In this document: piece after piece, positions 20,278 to 28,725 of the stretch | How the letters are laid out: every line of letters starts with the position of its first letter | Position numbering within the stretch: position 1 is the first letter of the stretch | Source: an uncultured Rhodobiaceae bacterium | GTDB taxonomy: Bacteria > Pseudomonadota > Alphaproteobacteria > RS24 | Assembly (NCBI GenBank): GCA_937876775.1 | Contig: CALEFA010000009.1 | Coordinates: 1-62,327, forward strand | Direction: 5' to 3' | Length of the DNA: 62,327 nt | Program-made: the position numbers and the translations under genes | Notes under the pieces: generated by a model | What the model was told of the DNA's origin: nothing | Database searches by the model: none | What the model saw: only the letters and a program-made list of their open reading frames with translations

Positions 20278-20727
20278 TCACAGCTGATTTGATAAATCAC
20301 GCTGCATAAGAACCGCGTCGACGTTTTCGTAATAGGCTGGACGGCGACCGGTTTCGACAAATCCGAAACGGCGATAAAGCGCCAAAGCCGGCTGATTGTT
20401 AGCCGCCACCTCTAAATGCCAGTGCTGCACGCCACGAGCCGCCAGCCACAGCGAGGCCGCAGATAGCAGGCGTGTGGCCAAGCCGGTGCGGCGCGCTTGA
20501 TGTGCCACGGCCAAAGTTAAAATTTCGGCCTCATCGGCGACATGCTGCACCATGATAAAGCCGTCCAATTCAGCTATGGCGCCATCAGCGCCACGCGCCG
20601 CCAAAGCGACACGCCAATCTGGCGCCAGAAGGGTGGCAAAACTCTCAGCCGCCCATGGACGATCAAAACAGCGGTGATGCAGAGCCGCCAAGGCCTCGGC
20701 ATTTTCGAAGGGCTGAATTTCTGTCAT
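20278..20727 (-). CDS. rimI: ribosomal-protein-S18-alanine N-acetyltransferase-like protein RimI
   Basis: A GNAT-family acetyltransferase of 149 aa with the acetyl-CoA site LAVAHQARRTGLATRLLSAA and YRRFGFVETGRRPAYYENVDAVLMQRDL. Position next to tsaB and the family ending support RimI, which acetylates the N-terminus of S18. GNAT specificity cannot be proven from sequence. The ATG at 20727 is preferred; a GTG at 20736 is possible. Confidence 0.85.
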   Translation of the reverse strand: MTEIQPFENAEALAALHHRCFDRPWAAESFATLLAPDWRVALAARGADGAIAELDGFIMVQHVADEAEILTLAVAHQARRTGLATRLLSAASLWLAARGVQHWHLEVAANNQPALALYRRFGFVETGRRPAYYENVDAVLMQRDLSNQL

Positions 20728-20751
20728 CAGGCTCACCGCGACTGACCCCGC

Positions 20752-21477
20752 TTAACCGTCGCTTAGACGGCGCAATTGTTTGTCGGGGTTGGGCAGGCTG
20801 GCATCGGGCGGGCGCAAATAAAGCGGCTCGTGATGCGGGCCGGTGGTGGCCCATATGTCGTCACTCAACGCCTCAGCCAAACGCAGCACATGGGCAGCGT
20901 GCGGATGGTCGGCGATATCCAAGGCGCTGAAACGCTGCGCATCGGTAGCGCATAAAGCACTGGCCCCGCTGCCGGCAACGCGGATGGCGGCGTCGGGCAA
21001 GAGGCTTTCAAGACCTGCCAAAGAACACGCTTGCGGGGCACTGAGGGGCTGGTTTTGGCCGTCAAAAACTTGCGTGTAATAGGTGTCGCGGCGGGCATCA
21101 ACGGCGACAATCAGCGGCTGGTCTGACACCGCCGCCGCCGCCGCCATAACGTGCAATGTGCCAATGGCGCATAGCGGCACATTAAGGGCCAGTGCCAAGC
21201 CGCGCATGGCTGACAGGCCAACACGAACGCCGGTAAAAGTGCCCGGCCCATGGGTGACCGCCAGTCGTTGAAGCTGCGACATCGGCACCTGTGCCTGCTC
21301 ACACACACGCTCAATCATCGGCAGCAAAGCCTCAGCATGGCCTCGGGTCATTTCTTGTAAGTCGGAGATAATCTCGCCATTTTTGCGCAGGGCCACAGAA
21401 CACGCACCTTGCGTTGTGTCGCAAGCCAGCAAAACTGGCTGGCCGGACGATTGATTAGACAATCTGACAAGCCTCAT
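20752..21477 (-). CDS. tsaB: tRNA threonylcarbamoyladenosine biosynthesis protein TsaB
   Basis: Partner of TsaD and TsaE in making t6A37 in tRNAs reading ANN codons. The 241-aa protein has the ASKHA-fold start LLACDTTQGACSVAL and the HGPGTFTGVRVGLSAMRGLAL motif. The ATG at 21477 lies 23 nt inside the end of the upstream reductase gene, so translation is probably coupled; a start further in, near the LLACDTT motif, would also fit the family. It is followed by rimI, a common pairing. Confidence 0.92.
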   Translation of the reverse strand: MRLVRLSNQSSGQPVLLACDTTQGACSVALRKNGEIISDLQEMTRGHAEALLPMIERVCEQAQVPMSQLQRLAVTHGPGTFTGVRVGLSAMRGLALALNVPLCAIGTLHVMAAAAAVSDQPLIVAVDARRDTYYTQVFDGQNQPLSAPQACSLAGLESLLPDAAIRVAGSGASALCATDAQRFSALDIADHPHAAHVLRLAEALSDDIWATTGPHHEPLYLRPPDASLPNPDKQLRRLSDG

Positions 21478-22048
21478 CAAAGGTCAGGCGCGGCGACCGG
21501 CCGAAGACGGCGTCCATATTGCCATGCCCGATGTTGCACAGGAAATTGCTTTTGAAACGGCCGTCAGGGAAGAACTCTTGGTCGACGCCTTGCGCATCGA
21601 AGCCTGACATGGGCCCGACATCAAGACCAAAAGCGCGGGCCGCCAACATTAAATAAGCGCCCTGTAGCGAGCCATTGCGCATGGCGGTTTGCGCGGCGAA
21701 TTCTTCGCTGCCGGTAAACCATTCACGAGCGCCGGGGTTATGCGGGAATAATTGCGGGATGAGATCGTAGAACTTTGTGTCATGCGCAATGATGACGCAA
21801 ACTGGTGCGGCTTGGGTTTTCGGCTGATTGCTCTCCATCAAAAACGGCAGCAGGCGTTTTTTGCCGGCATCGCTGGTGACAAAGACAAACCGAGCCGGCG
21901 AGCAATTGGCACTGGTTGGCGCCATTTTCATCAAATCGTAAAGCGCCGTAATTTGCTCTGGCGTCACAGCCTTATCATGGAAATCATTATGCGAGCGGGC
22001 CTCGACAAAAAGCTGATTGAGGCTGGCTTGGTCTAGCGGTGATGACAT
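21455..22048 (-). CDS. RutE-like nitroreductase-family oxidoreductase
   Basis: A 197-aa FMN-dependent enzyme of the HadB/RutE group: PTSANCSPARFVFV, AYLMLAARAFGLDVGPMSGFD, FKSNFLCNIGHG. It resembles E. coli RutE, which reduces malonic semialdehyde to 3-hydroxypropionate in pyrimidine breakdown, but no other rut genes are near, so the substrate is open. The ATG has AAGGA 6-7 nt upstream. It lies between nfuA (9 bp) and tsaB (overlapping), an unusual insertion into the otherwise standard set. Confidence 0.85.
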   Translation of the reverse strand: MSSPLDQASLNQLFVEARSHNDFHDKAVTPEQITALYDLMKMAPTSANCSPARFVFVTSDAGKKRLLPFLMESNQPKTQAAPVCVIIAHDTKFYDLIPQLFPHNPGAREWFTGSEEFAAQTAMRNGSLQGAYLMLAARAFGLDVGPMSGFDAQGVDQEFFPDGRFKSNFLCNIGHGNMDAVFGRSPRLTFDEACQIV

Positions 22049-22057
22049 CTGGCTTCC

Positions 22058-22615
22058 TTACATAACGGCGCGCACTTCAGTCACTGAAGGCACAAAATGT
22101 TTGAGCAGGTTTTCAATGCCATGTTTCAGCGTTGCTGTGGCGCTGGGGCAGCCAGCGCACGCGCCGCGCATATGTAAAGACACCACGCCATTTTCAAACC
22201 CATGGAAAACAATATCGCCGCCGTCTTGGGCAACCGCCGGACGCACGCGGGTTTCAAGAATCTCTTTAATCGCCGCGATGACCTCGGCATTTTCGCCGGT
22301 GTCTTCGCTGGCCGCTTGGGTTGTTGCGCCCGGGTGCATGATCGGGCGCTCAGAAACAAAATGCTCCATAATCGTGTTCAGCAATGACGGCTTCAAATGC
22401 TGCCACTCGCCACCAGATTTGGTCACGGCGATAAAATCACTGCCCAAAAATACCGCACCGACATGTTCGGTTTCAAACAAAGCGGCAGCCAAAGGCGACG
22501 CTTGGGCGGCATCGACATTTGGGAAATCAGCCGGCGGAGCCGTGTCCATAACGGCGCGGCCCGGCAAAAATTTCAATGTCGCCGGATTTGGCGTGTCTTC
22601 GGTTTGAATAAACAT
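22058..22615 (-). CDS. nfuA: NfuA-like iron-sulfur cluster carrier
   Basis: Carries and delivers Fe-S clusters to apoproteins such as MiaB. The 185-aa protein has the alphaproteobacterial Nfu N-terminal domain (MFIQTEDTPNPATLKFLPG, GVFLG-type motif) and a C-terminal NifU domain with RPAVAQDGGDIVFHGF and the cluster motif MRGACAGCPSA (CxxC, about 145). GAGGAG is 7 nt before the ATG. Clients in this window could include miaB, hemW and nth products. Confidence 0.93.
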   Translation of the reverse strand: MFIQTEDTPNPATLKFLPGRAVMDTAPPADFPNVDAAQASPLAAALFETEHVGAVFLGSDFIAVTKSGGEWQHLKPSLLNTIMEHFVSERPIMHPGATTQAASEDTGENAEVIAAIKEILETRVRPAVAQDGGDIVFHGFENGVVSLHMRGACAGCPSATATLKHGIENLLKHFVPSVTEVRAVM

Positions 22616-22701
22616 TGGCTATCTCCTCGTGTCACGACGCGGCGCGACATTGTTTGACGTGACCTTTATATAGATATGCCTAGGCTGAATTGCCAGCCCT
22701 A

Positions 22702-23187
22702 TTAGGTCAGTGCGTCAATCTCATCATCGGTCAAATGACCCGGAACAATGGTCACTGGAATACGAATGGCGGCTTTGCCACTGCCAATCGACGCGACCAG
22801 AGGCCCCGGGCCGGCTGGATCGGAACCAGCCGCCAGCACCAATGTCGATATGCTTTGGTCTTGCTCAATGAGCTTGGCAATTTCTTCACTGACATGTCCG
22901 TGACGAATATGCGTCACCGGCTTTTGGCCGCCGAGCAATTCGACCAGCCCCGAACATTCGGTCAAAATCCGCTCCGCCTCATCTTGCGCTTCTTCTTTCA
23001 TCAAGCTTTCAACGCCCAGCCAATGTTCAAATCCGGCGGCCTCAATGACCAGCAAAAGCGCCACCGAGCCGCCAGTGCCATGGGCGCGGCGGGCAGCAAA
23101 ACGCAAAGCCGCATGAGCCTCAGGCGTGCCGTCTACGACAACCAGAAATTTACGCTGTAAATGTTGGTTTATATCCATGGAAAGCAT
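22702..23187 (-). CDS. universal stress protein (UspA family)
   Basis: A 161-aa single-domain Usp protein: FLVVVDGTPEAHAALRFAARRA at the N-terminus and LVLAAGSDPAG..., with the C-terminal IPVTIVPGHL. The ATP-binding G-2x-G-9x-G(S/T) pattern is partly present. This gene between trpS and nfuA is conserved in Alphaproteobacteria. The start at 23187 or 23178 cannot be decided, as neither has a clear ribosome site. Role: probably stress-linked; details unknown. Confidence 0.88.
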   Translation of the reverse strand: MLSMDINQHLQRKFLVVVDGTPEAHAALRFAARRAHGTGGSVALLLVIEAAGFEHWLGVESLMKEEAQDEAERILTECSGLVELLGGQKPVTHIRHGHVSEEIAKLIEQDQSISTLVLAAGSDPAGPGPLVASIGSGKAAIRIPVTIVPGHLTDDEIDALT

Positions 23188-23219
23188 GCTGCCATGTTTG
23201 CCCTATGACAAACAAGTGT

Positions 23220-24233
23220 CTAATTGCCAAGAAAGCCAACGCGCTTGCGCACCTCAGCCATAATCGGTTCAGCAATGGCGCGGGCGCGGTCGGCGCCATC
23301 GGCCAAAATCGCGTCAATCGTCGCCGGATCATCGGTCAGGCGTTTCATCTCAGCGCCAATTGGGGCGATTTTTTCAATCGCCACCTCGGCCAATTGCTCT
23401 TTCAAAGACGAGAAGGGCGCACCGGCAAATTGGCCAATGACAGTGCTTAATGGCTGGTCGGTCAGGGCCGCGAACAAGCCGAGCAAATTGGCCGCCTCAG
23501 GCCGTCCCGATAAATCATCGGCGGTTTCGGGCAAGGCTTCCGGATCGGTTTTGGCCTTGCGAATCTTGCGCGCAATATCATCAGCCTGATCGGTCATGGT
23601 AATACGCGATAAATCTGACGGATCAGATTTCGACATTTTCTTGCTACCATCGCGCAATGACATGACCCGCGTCGCCGGCCCCTGAATAATTGGCTCAGGC
23701 AAGGGGAAAAACGCCGGCGCGTTAAAATCATTATTGAATTTTTGCGCAATGTCGCGAGCCAATTCCAAATGCTGTTTCTGGTCTTCACCAACCGGCACAT
23801 GAGTGGCTTTATAAAGCAGAATATCGGCGGCCATGAGATTGGGATAAACATAGAGGCCAACCGAGGCTTTTTCGCGATCCTTGCCGGCTTTTTCTTTGAA
23901 CTGAGTCATCCGATTGAGCCAACCCATGCGGGCCACGCAATTAAGCACCCAGGCCAACTCGGCGTGTTGCGACACTTGCGCTTGATTGAAAACAATATGA
24001 TTTTTCGGGTCAACACCGGCGGCAATGAAGGCGGCGGCGACTTCGCGCGTGTTCGAGGCCAGCTCAACCGGATCCTGAAAAACCGTAATGGCGTGCATGT
24101 CGACCACGCAATAAAGACAGTCATGGGTCTGTTGCAGACCAACGAAATTACGGATGGCGCCAAGATAATTGCCCAAATGCAAATTACCTGTTGGCTGCAC
24201 ACCTGATAAAACCCGAGCCTTTACCTGTGTCAT
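23220..24233 (-). CDS. trpS: tryptophan--tRNA ligase
   Basis: Class I aminoacyl-tRNA synthetase that charges tRNA-Trp. The 337-aa protein has the HIGH-type motif [12 protein letters not shown] (about 16-25), [15 protein letters not shown] and the KMSKSDPSD motif (about 198). Length equals the family norm (E. coli 334). The ATG has AGGAG 6 nt upstream. It is 36 bp downstream of murJ. Confidence 0.98.
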   Translation of the reverse strand: MTQVKARVLSGVQPTGNLHLGNYLGAIRNFVGLQQTHDCLYCVVDMHAITVFQDPVELASNTREVAAAFIAAGVDPKNHIVFNQAQVSQHAELAWVLNCVARMGWLNRMTQFKEKAGKDREKASVGLYVYPNLMAADILLYKATHVPVGEDQKQHLELARDIAQKFNNDFNAPAFFPLPEPIIQGPATRVMSLRDGSKKMSKSDPSDLSRITMTDQADDIARKIRKAKTDPEALPETADDLSGRPEAANLLGLFAALTDQPLSTVIGQFAGAPFSSLKEQLAEVAIEKIAPIGAEMKRLTDDPATIDAILADGADRARAIAEPIMAEVRKRVGFLGN

Positions 24234-24269
24234 GTCTTACTCCTATTGCCGCTTTCTTATGGCCAATTA

Positions 24270-25832
24270 TCAGCGCCTGCGCAAGCGGTGCAAATGGTGT
24301 TTGTTAATGCCGCCCAGCAGCCATGCGGCAGCAAAGAAAACCGCGCCGCCGCCAATCACCATCGCCGCCACCCACAGCCCCAAACCAAGGCCGCTGACGG
24401 GCGGCGCCATCGCCTGACCGGCCCACATGAGGGCCGCCACCATTAAGGCGGTTGCGGCCAATTGCGCTGCCGCCATGCGGGCCACATCAAAGCCGATTGT
24501 CCAAATCGACTGACGCGCCATGCGCAGCAGCATTAAAAGCAAGGTCACCCAACCGGCAAGGCTGGTGGCATAGGCAATGGCGACGTGACCATAAATCGGG
24601 AATAGCGTGAGCGAGACGGCAATGTTAACGGCCACGCCAATGGCCCCATCAATCAATGGCGCACGTGTATTTTGACGGGCAAAGAATGACGGCTGCAGAG
24701 CTTTGACCAGAACAAAGGCCGGCAAGCCGAGGCAAAACGCTTGCGCCGCGCGCGCCGTCGCCACTGTATCGGCCGCCGAGAACGCGCCGCGCTCGAATAA
24801 AATGCCAACAATCGGCGCCGCCAAAACCCAAAGACCCGCGGCCGCCGGAAGGGTCAGACCCATGGCTGCCAAGACCGCTAAATTTTGGCTATCATGAGCG
24901 CCCTTGGTGTCGCCAGCCGCCAAACGGCGCGATAAATCTGGCAGCAAAGCCACTGATAGGGCGACGCCAACCACCCCCATTGGCAATTGATACAGACGGT
25001 CAGCATAATATAGCCAAGCCACAGCGCCAATTTGCGCCGTAGCAATGGACGTGCCGACCAAAAGATTGATCTGTCCAATACCAGCCGCCAACATGCCCGG
25101 CACGGCCAGCACAAACACGGCTTTCACATCCGCCGTCCAACGCGGCCACGTCAGGCGAAAGCCCAAGCCAGCGCGCCACACGGCAATCACCACAAAGGCC
25201 AGTTGCGCAAAGCCGGAAACCACAATGCCCCAGATGATATAGTCAATCGCCAGCCCCTGAAAAACCACCGCCATGGCCATCGCCAAAATCAGCAAAATAT
25301 TCAGCAATAGGGGGGCGAAAGCGGCGGCGAAAAACCGTCCGGTGGCGTTTAACATGGCAGCAAACAAAGCCATCAGCGACATGAAAATCAGATAGGGGAA
25401 ACTGATCCGCGCATAATAGACAGCGAGATCGAATTTCTCCGGCGCGCCGACCATGCCTTGGGCAATCGCCATCACCAGACCGGGCATGAAAATTTGCGCC
25501 AAGAGGGTGAAAGCGATCACGGCGGTTAATAAAACCGAACCTACACGGGCGGCGAATTGAATGGCGGCCGGCGTGCCGTTTTTTTCTATTTGCTGTGAAA
25601 ATAACGGAACAAAGGCGGCGCTAAAGGCACCCTCGGCGAACAGGCGACGAAACAAGTTGGGCAGCCGAAAGGCAATGACGAAAATCTCACTAAACGGCCC
25701 AGATCCCAAAAGCGCAGCCAGAAAAATGTCGCGCCCAAAGCCGGTAATGCGGCTGGCCATGGTTGATAGGCCAACAATCAAGGCGGTGGACAGTAATCGT
25801 GGCCGTGGCGCTGGCTTGTCTGATGCGCTCAT
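24270..25832 (-). CDS. murJ: lipid II flippase MurJ
   Basis: MOP-superfamily membrane protein that moves lipid II, the peptidoglycan precursor, to the periplasmic face. The 520-aa protein has about 14 hydrophobic segments and the family motifs SRITGFGRDIFLAALLG, FRLPNLFRRLFAEGAFSAAFVPLFS. The start lies 3 bp after the glnD stop. The murJ-glnD-mutS order is typical of rhizobia and relatives. Confidence 0.96.
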   Translation of the reverse strand: MSASDKPAPRPRLLSTALIVGLSTMASRITGFGRDIFLAALLGSGPFSEIFVIAFRLPNLFRRLFAEGAFSAAFVPLFSQQIEKNGTPAAIQFAARVGSVLLTAVIAFTLLAQIFMPGLVMAIAQGMVGAPEKFDLAVYYARISFPYLIFMSLMALFAAMLNATGRFFAAAFAPLLLNILLILAMAMAVVFQGLAIDYIIWGIVVSGFAQLAFVVIAVWRAGLGFRLTWPRWTADVKAVFVLAVPGMLAAGIGQINLLVGTSIATAQIGAVAWLYYADRLYQLPMGVVGVALSVALLPDLSRRLAAGDTKGAHDSQNLAVLAAMGLTLPAAAGLWVLAAPIVGILFERGAFSAADTVATARAAQAFCLGLPAFVLVKALQPSFFARQNTRAPLIDGAIGVAVNIAVSLTLFPIYGHVAIAYATSLAGWVTLLLMLLRMARQSIWTIGFDVARMAAAQLAATALMVAALMWAGQAMAPPVSGLGLGLWVAAMVIGGGAVFFAAAWLLGGINKHHLHRLRRR

Positions 25833-25835
25833 GAC

Positions 25836-28658
25836 CTAGCCCACTTTCCGCGCCGCATCCGACGATGAGCGACGCGGCTTGGCAGATTTCACCGGATCAC
25901 TAATGGTCAGCAAAAGCGCCTCTGTGACAGCCTCGCGCTTGGCCTTGCTGGCAATTTTGCTGCCGGTTAAATCATGAGCATAAAACGCATCGACGGCGCG
26001 CTCGCCAAAAGTTGCAATACGAGCGGCTGAAACCGAGACATTCTTTTCAACAAGGGTGCGGGCCAGCGCATACAAAAGGCCGGGCCGATCCAGACCGCTG
26101 ACTTCAATGACGGTGGCGTCGTCTGACAGGTCATTGCGCACATCAACCTCTGGCGCCAAGTCAAAGGCTTCAATCTGTTTGTTGCGGCGGCCTTGCGCCA
26201 AATGCTCCGGCGGTGCAATCGAGCCATCCATCACCCCGAGCAGGGTGTTTTTGAAACGCTCGACCTGCGCCGCTTCCAATGGCCCCGACCGGTCCGGCCT
26301 TTTGACATGCAGCGCATCAATCGCCAAGCCATCTTGCGTGGTGGAAATGCGAGCATCGAGAATACTCAGCTCAGCCACGGCACAGGCACCGGTGATGCGA
26401 GCAAACAGGCCGGGGTGATCTTGTGCGATAAATGTGACTTCCGAGCAATCGCGCATTGGGTCGGGCGAAACATCAAGCATGAAAGATTGTGTGCCCATAT
26501 CGTCAATCATGGCAGCGTGGCGCAATTGAGAGTCGACCGGAAAACTCGCCCAATAGGCTGGCAAGTGGCGCGCCACATAGGCGTCATATTTTTGCGCCGA
26601 CCAGCCGCCTGCATGGGCCATGACAAACGCCTGTTTGGCGGCATCGGCGCGTTCGGCCAATTGTGCGCCATACCCCATGCCATTGAGCGTCGCCTTGGCG
26701 CCATCATAAAGTTCGCGCAACAGCTGTGCTTTCCAACCGTTGAACACGCCGGGGCCGACAGCTTTAATGTCGACCTCGGTCAGAATGAACAAGTGTTCCA
26801 ACCGCTCCGTGGTGCCGACGCTGGCTGTGAAATCTTCGACTGTGCGCGGGTCAGATAAATCGCGCCTTTGGGCGACATCGCTCATCACCAAATGTTCGCG
26901 CACCAGCCATTCGGTGAGCCGCGTCTCCGCTTTGCTGAATCCCAACCGTGGGCCCAATGTGCGGGCAATGCGGGCACCCGCAACCGAATGGTCTTCTGGC
27001 CGCCCCTTGGCGATATCGTGTAACAAGGTCGCCAAATATAACACCCGCCGGTTGACCTTGCCGGTTTTCATCAGCTCATAGGCCAGCGGATGGGCGTCCG
27101 CTTGGGCGCCACTTTCAATTTCACGCAACAGGCCAATGGCCCGCAGCAAATGCTCATCAGCCGTATAATGGTGATACATATTAAATTGCATGAGCGCCAC
27201 AATGCGCCCGAAGTCAGGGATAAAACGCCCCAGAACGCCAGCTTCATTCATCCGCCGCAGTGTCCGCTCCGGATTTTTGCGCGAGGTGAGAATTTCCAAA
27301 AACAAATGATTGGCCTGTTCACTGGCGCGCAGATCTTTATTGACGAATTTCACCGCCCGGGTAATCGCACGCATGGTGTCGGGGTGAATGTTGAGATTAA
27401 ATTTATCGGCCAAATGGAAAACCCGAATAAGGTTCACCGGATCTTTCTCAAAACAATCTTCCTCTGTCATGGTCAAACGGCCACCACCAAATAAAAACCC
27501 TTCGACTTTTTTATTGCGTCGAAAAATCGCCGGTAGGCGCACACGGCTTGGCGGTTTTTTCTGCTGCTCTTCCAGAGAGGCGCAAAAAATCGCCGTCAAA
27601 TCGCCAACATTTTTGGCCACCAGAAAATACTGGCGCATGAATTTTTCCACTGACTTCATACCGGCACTGTCATCGGGTTCGAAATGTGCCGACAATGGCT
27701 TTTGAACATCAAAGCTCAAACGCTCTTCGGCGCGGCCCGTCATGAAATGCAAATGACAACGCACCTCCCAGAGAAAATGGTCGCAGCGGCGGAACAGCCG
27801 CAATTCGGCGGGCGTCAACACATCTAAGGCGACCAGTTCATTGAGCTCGTCAATCTGATAACTATAGCGCGCAATCCAAAACAACGTGTTCAAATCGCGC
27901 AGACCGCCCTTGCTTTCTTTCAAATTTGGCTCGACCAAATAGCGCGATTGGCCGGCTCGCAAATGCCGCGCGTCGCGCTCGGCCAGTTTAGCTGTGACGA
28001 ATTCAGGGGCGCTATTGGCGACAATTTTGTCGGCGAATTTTTCTTTGAACTCAAGATAAAGTGCGGCCGAGCCCCACAGGAAACGCTTTTCCAGCATTGC
28101 CGTTCGAATGGTGAAATCTTGCTCGGCCTGCGCCAGACAATCAGCGATGGTGCGCGTCGCGTGGCCAACTTTCAGCCCCAAATCCCAAAGCATATAAAGC
28201 ATCAGCTCGACAAAGCTCTCAGAGGCGGCGTTACGCTTATAGGGCAGCAGGAATAGCAAATCGATATCCGAACTGGGCGCTAAACGGCCACGGCCATAGC
28301 CGCCAACAGCCAAAACCGTGACCTTTTCAGCCTCGGTCGGATTGGACAAATATAAGACATCCATTTCAATATAGGCCGCCAGAGCGCGCAATAAATCGTC
28401 TTGCAAGGCTGACAAATATTTGGCGCATTGCGCGCCCTTGAGGGTTTTATTTTCAAGCCCTTCACGGGCTTCGGCGCGACCTTGGGCGAGAAATTTTTTC
28501 AACGCCTCCAGCACCGCCAATCGCTTTTGATTGTCATCGCCATCAGTCTGCGCAGAGGCTTGGCGCAGACAGGCCAGTAAATCGCCCTCACGCTGGGTCG
28601 CGGAACGGGACGAGAGCTTTTTTTCAAGCGCGGCGTGAGCGGATTTGGCGCGGGCCAT
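25836..28658 (-). CDS. glnD: bifunctional PII uridylyltransferase/uridylyl-removing enzyme GlnD
   Basis: Nitrogen sensor that uridylylates PII proteins when glutamine is low and deuridylylates them when it is high. The 940-aa protein has the nucleotidyltransferase motif GGYGRGRLAPSSDIDLL (about 118-135), the HD motif LLHDIAKGRPEDHS (about 547), and two C-terminal ACT domains (DHPGLFARITGACAV about 745; LDRPGLLYALARTLV about 855) that sense glutamine. GGAG is 7 nt before the ATG. Its PII targets are not in this window. Confidence 0.97.
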   Translation of the reverse strand: MARAKSAHAALEKKLSSRSATQREGDLLACLRQASAQTDGDDNQKRLAVLEALKKFLAQGRAEAREGLENKTLKGAQCAKYLSALQDDLLRALAAYIEMDVLYLSNPTEAEKVTVLAVGGYGRGRLAPSSDIDLLFLLPYKRNAASESFVELMLYMLWDLGLKVGHATRTIADCLAQAEQDFTIRTAMLEKRFLWGSAALYLEFKEKFADKIVANSAPEFVTAKLAERDARHLRAGQSRYLVEPNLKESKGGLRDLNTLFWIARYSYQIDELNELVALDVLTPAELRLFRRCDHFLWEVRCHLHFMTGRAEERLSFDVQKPLSAHFEPDDSAGMKSVEKFMRQYFLVAKNVGDLTAIFCASLEEQQKKPPSRVRLPAIFRRNKKVEGFLFGGGRLTMTEEDCFEKDPVNLIRVFHLADKFNLNIHPDTMRAITRAVKFVNKDLRASEQANHLFLEILTSRKNPERTLRRMNEAGVLGRFIPDFGRIVALMQFNMYHHYTADEHLLRAIGLLREIESGAQADAHPLAYELMKTGKVNRRVLYLATLLHDIAKGRPEDHSVAGARIARTLGPRLGFSKAETRLTEWLVREHLVMSDVAQRRDLSDPRTVEDFTASVGTTERLEHLFILTEVDIKAVGPGVFNGWKAQLLRELYDGAKATLNGMGYGAQLAERADAAKQAFVMAHAGGWSAQKYDAYVARHLPAYWASFPVDSQLRHAAMIDDMGTQSFMLDVSPDPMRDCSEVTFIAQDHPGLFARITGACAVAELSILDARISTTQDGLAIDALHVKRPDRSGPLEAAQVERFKNTLLGVMDGSIAPPEHLAQGRRNKQIEAFDLAPEVDVRNDLSDDATVIEVSGLDRPGLLYALARTLVEKNVSVSAARIATFGERAVDAFYAHDLTGSKIASKAKREAVTEALLLTISDPVKSAKPRRSSSDAARKVG

Positions 28659-28725
28659 AAATTAACTCCAAAACAGGATGTTGTAACTTATCTATATCAC
28701 AAACAAAGGCGAAAGTGCGACACAG

